In this document: positions 61,800-64,000 of the stretch, one piece after another
How the letters are laid out: each line of letters starts with the position of its first letter
How positions within the stretch are numbered: the first letter of the stretch is position 1
NCBI RefSeq assembly: GCF_036014175.1
Contig: NZ_CP107917.1
Location: 4,588,001-4,652,000 of the forward strand
Direction: 5' to 3'
Origin: Streptomyces sp. NBC_00443
Lineage (GTDB): Bacteria > Actinomycetota > Actinomycetes > Streptomycetales > Streptomycetaceae
DNA length: 64,000 bases
Program-made: the position numbers and the translations under genes
Notes under the pieces: model-generated
What the model saw: the letters and a program-made list of their open reading frames with translations, nothing else
Database searches by the model: none
Told to the model about the DNA's origin: nothing

Positions 61800-61832
61800 C
61801 GAGCCTCGCCACTGCGGAACTCTGCCGTCGGA

Positions 61833-62315
61833 TCAGCCGAGATCGGGGGCGTGCATGGCACGGACGCCCTCAATGTTCCCGTCGAGGTAGTGCCGCAGTG
61901 ACAGCGGTACGAGGTGGACGGAAGCGATCCCGACCCGGGTGAACGGCACGCGCACGATCTCGTACTCGCCGATGGGCTCGTCCATTTCGGGGCCATGCCG
62001 CAAAGACGTGTCCATGGACTCCAGACGGCACACGAAGAAGTGCTGCACCTTCACTCCGGTCGCTCCGCCGTCCTCGCCGATGTGCTCGACGGTGTCGACG
62101 AAGCAGGGCACGACGTCGACGATCTTGGCGCCGAGCTCCTCGTACACCTCGCGGTGCAGGGCGTCGACGACGGTCGCATCCGTCGGCTCGACACCGCCAC
62201 CGGGTGTGAGCCAATAGGGATCGGTGCCGGGCTTGGTGCGTTTGATCAGGATCAGGTGGTCGCCGTCCAGCAGAACGGCGCGGGCGGTGCGCTTGACCAC
62301 GGGTCGGACGGTCAT
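61833..62315 (-). CDS. Nudix hydrolase
   Basis: 160 residues from ATG 62315. Nudix box GGGVEPTDATVVDALHREVYEELG is intact, given here in parts as GGGVEPTD and REVYEELGAKI. Hydrolyses a nucleoside diphosphate linked to another moiety; substrate unknown. No clear ribosome site at the ATG (possibly leaderless). A degenerate parS is 22 bases upstream. Confidence 0.87.
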   Translation of the reverse strand: MTVRPVVKRTARAVLLDGDHLILIKRTKPGTDPYWLTPGGGVEPTDATVVDALHREVYEELGAKIVDVVPCFVDTVEHIGEDGGATGVKVQHFFVCRLESMDTSLRHGPEMDEPIGEYEIVRVPFTRVGIASVHLVPLSLRHYLDGNIEGVRAMHAPDLG

Positions 62316-62336
62316 GGGAGAAATGTGGCCCGGCTG

Positions 62337-62350
62337 GTTCCACGTGAAAC
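62337..62350. promoter_or_regulatory. Degenerate parS
   Basis: GTTCCACGTGAAAC, one mismatch from consensus. Confidence 0.45.
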
Positions 62351-62425
62351 ATCGCGAAGCGTCACCAGTCGAGCTCATGGTGTGAGTGCCCCGGATATGC
62401 GCCGGATGTGCCCCGAATGCCCGGC

Positions 62426-63331
62426 TCAGGCCCAGTCGGCAGCCGCCCGCAGCAGCCACTCATGGGCCCGCGCGATATGCGGCATTGCCAGCGTGCCGGT
62501 ACGGACCACCAGGAAGTACGTCCGCAGCGACGGCACCGGCGGATCGTGCAGGGCGACGACATCGCCGCGCTCCAGGGCGGCCGCGCACAGATAGCGGGGC
62601 AACACCGCCAGCCCCGCCCCGGCGACCGCGCAAGCGAGGACGGCACGAAGGTCGGGGACGATCACGGTACCCGGGGCGGCGGGACGGGAGTCGTAGACCG
62701 CAGCCCAGTAGCGGGAGACGAAGGGCAGGGACTCATGCACCTCCACCACCGGAACGTCCTCCAGCGCGTGCGCTCCCTTGTGCCGCAGCTGCCCCGAGCC
62801 GATCCGGTCGACCCATGGGGGCGCGGCGACAAGCACGTGCACCTCGTCGCAGAGCGGAGTCGCCGTGAGCAAACCGCCTCGCGGACGTGCCGTACTGATG
62901 GCCAGATCATGATGTCCGGCAGCCAGCCCTTCGAGGGTCTCCTCGGCGTTGCCGAAGGACGCGCGCAGGGCGAAGCCCTGGCCCTCTTCGCCGGTCAGCT
63001 CGGTGAGCGCAGGCAGGGCTCTCTCGGCGGTGAACTCAGGAGGGCCGGCGAGGTGCAGGGATCGTAAGGAGGACTCGTCGTCGAGACCGGTCTCGGCGAT
63101 CTCCACCAGGGCGTCGAGATGAGGTGCGGCCTTGTGGGCGAGTTCGTCGCCTATGGTCGTCGGCGTCACTCCGCGGGCCTGCCGCAGGAAGAGGGGGCGG
63201 CCCAACTGCCGTTCCAGAGTGCGGATCTGAGAGGTCACAGCCGGCTGCGACAAGCCGAGCAGGGCGGCGGCGCGGGTGAAGGAACCAGCCCGGTGCACGG
63301 TCACAAAAGTGCGCAACAAGGCCAGATCCAT
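62426..63331 (-). CDS. LysR-family transcriptional regulator
   Basis: 301 residues from ATG 63331 with GGAAGGGGAGGG upstream; the extended start at 63442 is rejected. N-terminal HTH: SFTRAAALLGLSQPAVTSQ then RTLERQLGRPLFLR; C-terminal periplasmic-binding-protein-like co-inducer domain. Target unknown; the only close neighbour is the convergent Nudix gene, with a cystathionine gamma-lyase-type gene further right. Confidence 0.92.
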   Translation of the reverse strand: MDLALLRTFVTVHRAGSFTRAAALLGLSQPAVTSQIRTLERQLGRPLFLRQARGVTPTTIGDELAHKAAPHLDALVEIAETGLDDESSLRSLHLAGPPEFTAERALPALTELTGEEGQGFALRASFGNAEETLEGLAAGHHDLAISTARPRGGLLTATPLCDEVHVLVAAPPWVDRIGSGQLRHKGAHALEDVPVVEVHESLPFVSRYWAAVYDSRPAAPGTVIVPDLRAVLACAVAGAGLAVLPRYLCAAALERGDVVALHDPPVPSLRTYFLVVRTGTLAMPHIARAHEWLLRAAADWA

Positions 63332-63482
63332 GCCACACCCTCCCCTTCCCCGCCCTTCTCTCCATCCCCAGGGCAGGGCCCAACTATAAATAAGTCGATA
63401 GGTCGCTGTCGCTACTGTGATTGGACACTGACAGAGAGTCAACTAGCCTTGTTCGCGCGGTTCTTCGCGCGCAGAACCGAGG

Positions 63483-63517
63483 GCGGTCCGAGCCACGAGG
63501 GGGGAGGCTCGGACCGC
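63483..63517. terminator. Terminator downstream of the cystathionine gamma-lyase-type gene
   Basis: Perfect 12-bp stem, 63483-63494 with 63506-63517, 45 bases after that gene's stop. Confidence 0.7.
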
Positions 63518-63561
63518 TCGTTCCGCATATCGGGCACATACGCACGCACGGGCGGGCCCCG

Positions 63562-64000
63562 TCACTGGGCCGATTCGTCCAGCGCACGCAGCACATCAGC
63601 CACCAGATCCTCGGGATCCTCGGCGCCGACCGACATACGGATGAAACCCTCCGGCACGGCGTCGCCGCCCCAGCGCCCGCGCCGCTCGGCCGTGGAGCGC
63701 ACTCCGCCGAAACTGGTCGCGTCGTCGACGAGCCGCAGCGCCTCCAGGAAACGCTCGGCACGCGCGCGCGTGGGCAGCGTGAAGGACACGACGCACCCGT
63801 AGCGCCGCATCTGCTGCGAGGCGATCTTGTACGAGGGATCGCGTGGCAGCCCGGGATAGCGCACCCCGAGCTCCTCCGGCCAGTCCTGCAGCGCCTCGGC
63901 GACGGCTAGGGCGGTGGCGTTCTGCCGCTCCACGCGCATCTGGAGCGTGGCGAGGGAACGGTGCGCGAGCCAGGCCTCCATGGGCCCCGGAATCGCCCCG
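63562..64000 (-). CDS. Cystathionine gamma-lyase/synthase-type PLP enzyme, C-terminal part
   Basis: 146 codons remain; the N-terminal part lies beyond the window edge. Recognised from GAIPGPMEAWLAHRSLATLQ in parts (IPGPMEAWLAHRSL), then VDDATSFGGVRSTAE and FIRMSVGAEDPEDLVAD, the C-terminal signatures of Cys/Met-metabolism PLP enzymes. Cleaves or forms cystathionine-type substrates; which one cannot be told from this half. The Schiff-base lysine is outside. Confidence 0.88.
   Translation of the reverse strand, partial: GAIPGPMEAWLAHRSLATLQMRVERQNATALAVAEALQDWPEELGVRYPGLPRDPSYKIASQQMRRYGCVVSFTLPTRARAERFLEALRLVDDATSFGGVRSTAERRGRWGGDAVPEGFIRMSVGAEDPEDLVADVLRALDESAQ

Overview
This window is a high-GC chromosome segment from a streptomycete. 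It carries the replication-origin core of the genus in its usual order: gyrA-gyrB-DUF721-recF-gnd-dnaN-[oriC]-dnaA on the minus strand, then rpmH-rnpA-yidD-yidC-jag-rsmG-parA-parB on the plus strand. The long low-complexity domain II of DnaA, the many degenerate DnaA boxes between dnaN and dnaA, and frequent GTG starts all fit Streptomyces. The species cannot be named from the sequence alone.

Layout. 1-4.3 kb is accessory DNA: the end of a HAD hydrolase gene, two XRE-type regulators, and a run of very small genes, several encoding proteins with paired cysteines. 4.2-5.1 kb is non-coding with four strong hairpins and ends at a tRNA-Ile gene. 5.3-18.1 kb is the replication block (DUF3566 membrane protein, gyrase, RecF, sliding clamp, oriC, DnaA). 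18.5-24.5 kb is the ribosomal protein L34 / RNase P / membrane insertase / partition block. 24.7-36 kb holds a GNAT enzyme, thioredoxin and its reductase behind a SigR-type promoter, an ECF sigma factor (SigM type) with its zinc anti-sigma factor, a pseudokinase, the lipid II flippase MurJ, a DUF6049 protein and CCA-adding enzyme. 37-48.6 kb holds a small membrane protein, an MFS transporter, inositol-1-phosphate synthase, a PadR regulator, a class A penicillin-binding protein, a GT87 mannosyltransferase-like protein, an alanine-racemase-fold protein and a FemX-like enzyme. 48.9-54 kb is rpsF-ssb-rpsR-rplI, a MATE exporter and dnaB. 54-64 kb is less conserved: a serine beta-lactamase-like hydrolase, GNATs, a MarR/MFS pair, a haem-binding-type protein, a flavohaemoglobin, a Nudix hydrolase, a LysR regulator and the end of a cystathionine gamma-lyase-type gene.

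The window reads as one origin-proximal module: initiation (DnaA/oriC), fork machinery (DnaN, DnaB, SSB, gyrase, DUF721), and segregation (ParA, ParB and twelve exact parS sites, GTTTCACGTGAAAC, all to the right of oriC between 22.1 and 59.5 kb), interleaved with cell-wall genes (MurJ and its pseudokinase partner, PBP, FemX). Besides oriC, DnaA boxes occur upstream of dnaA, recF and dnaB and next to dnaN.

Three conserved genes (ssb, murJ, a padR-family gene) each appear to lack exactly one C/G base, two of them in C/G homopolymer runs; these look like sequencing errors rather than biology. The least-explained part is the small paired-cysteine gene cluster at 1.6-3.9 kb and the hairpin-rich spacer beside tRNA-Ile.
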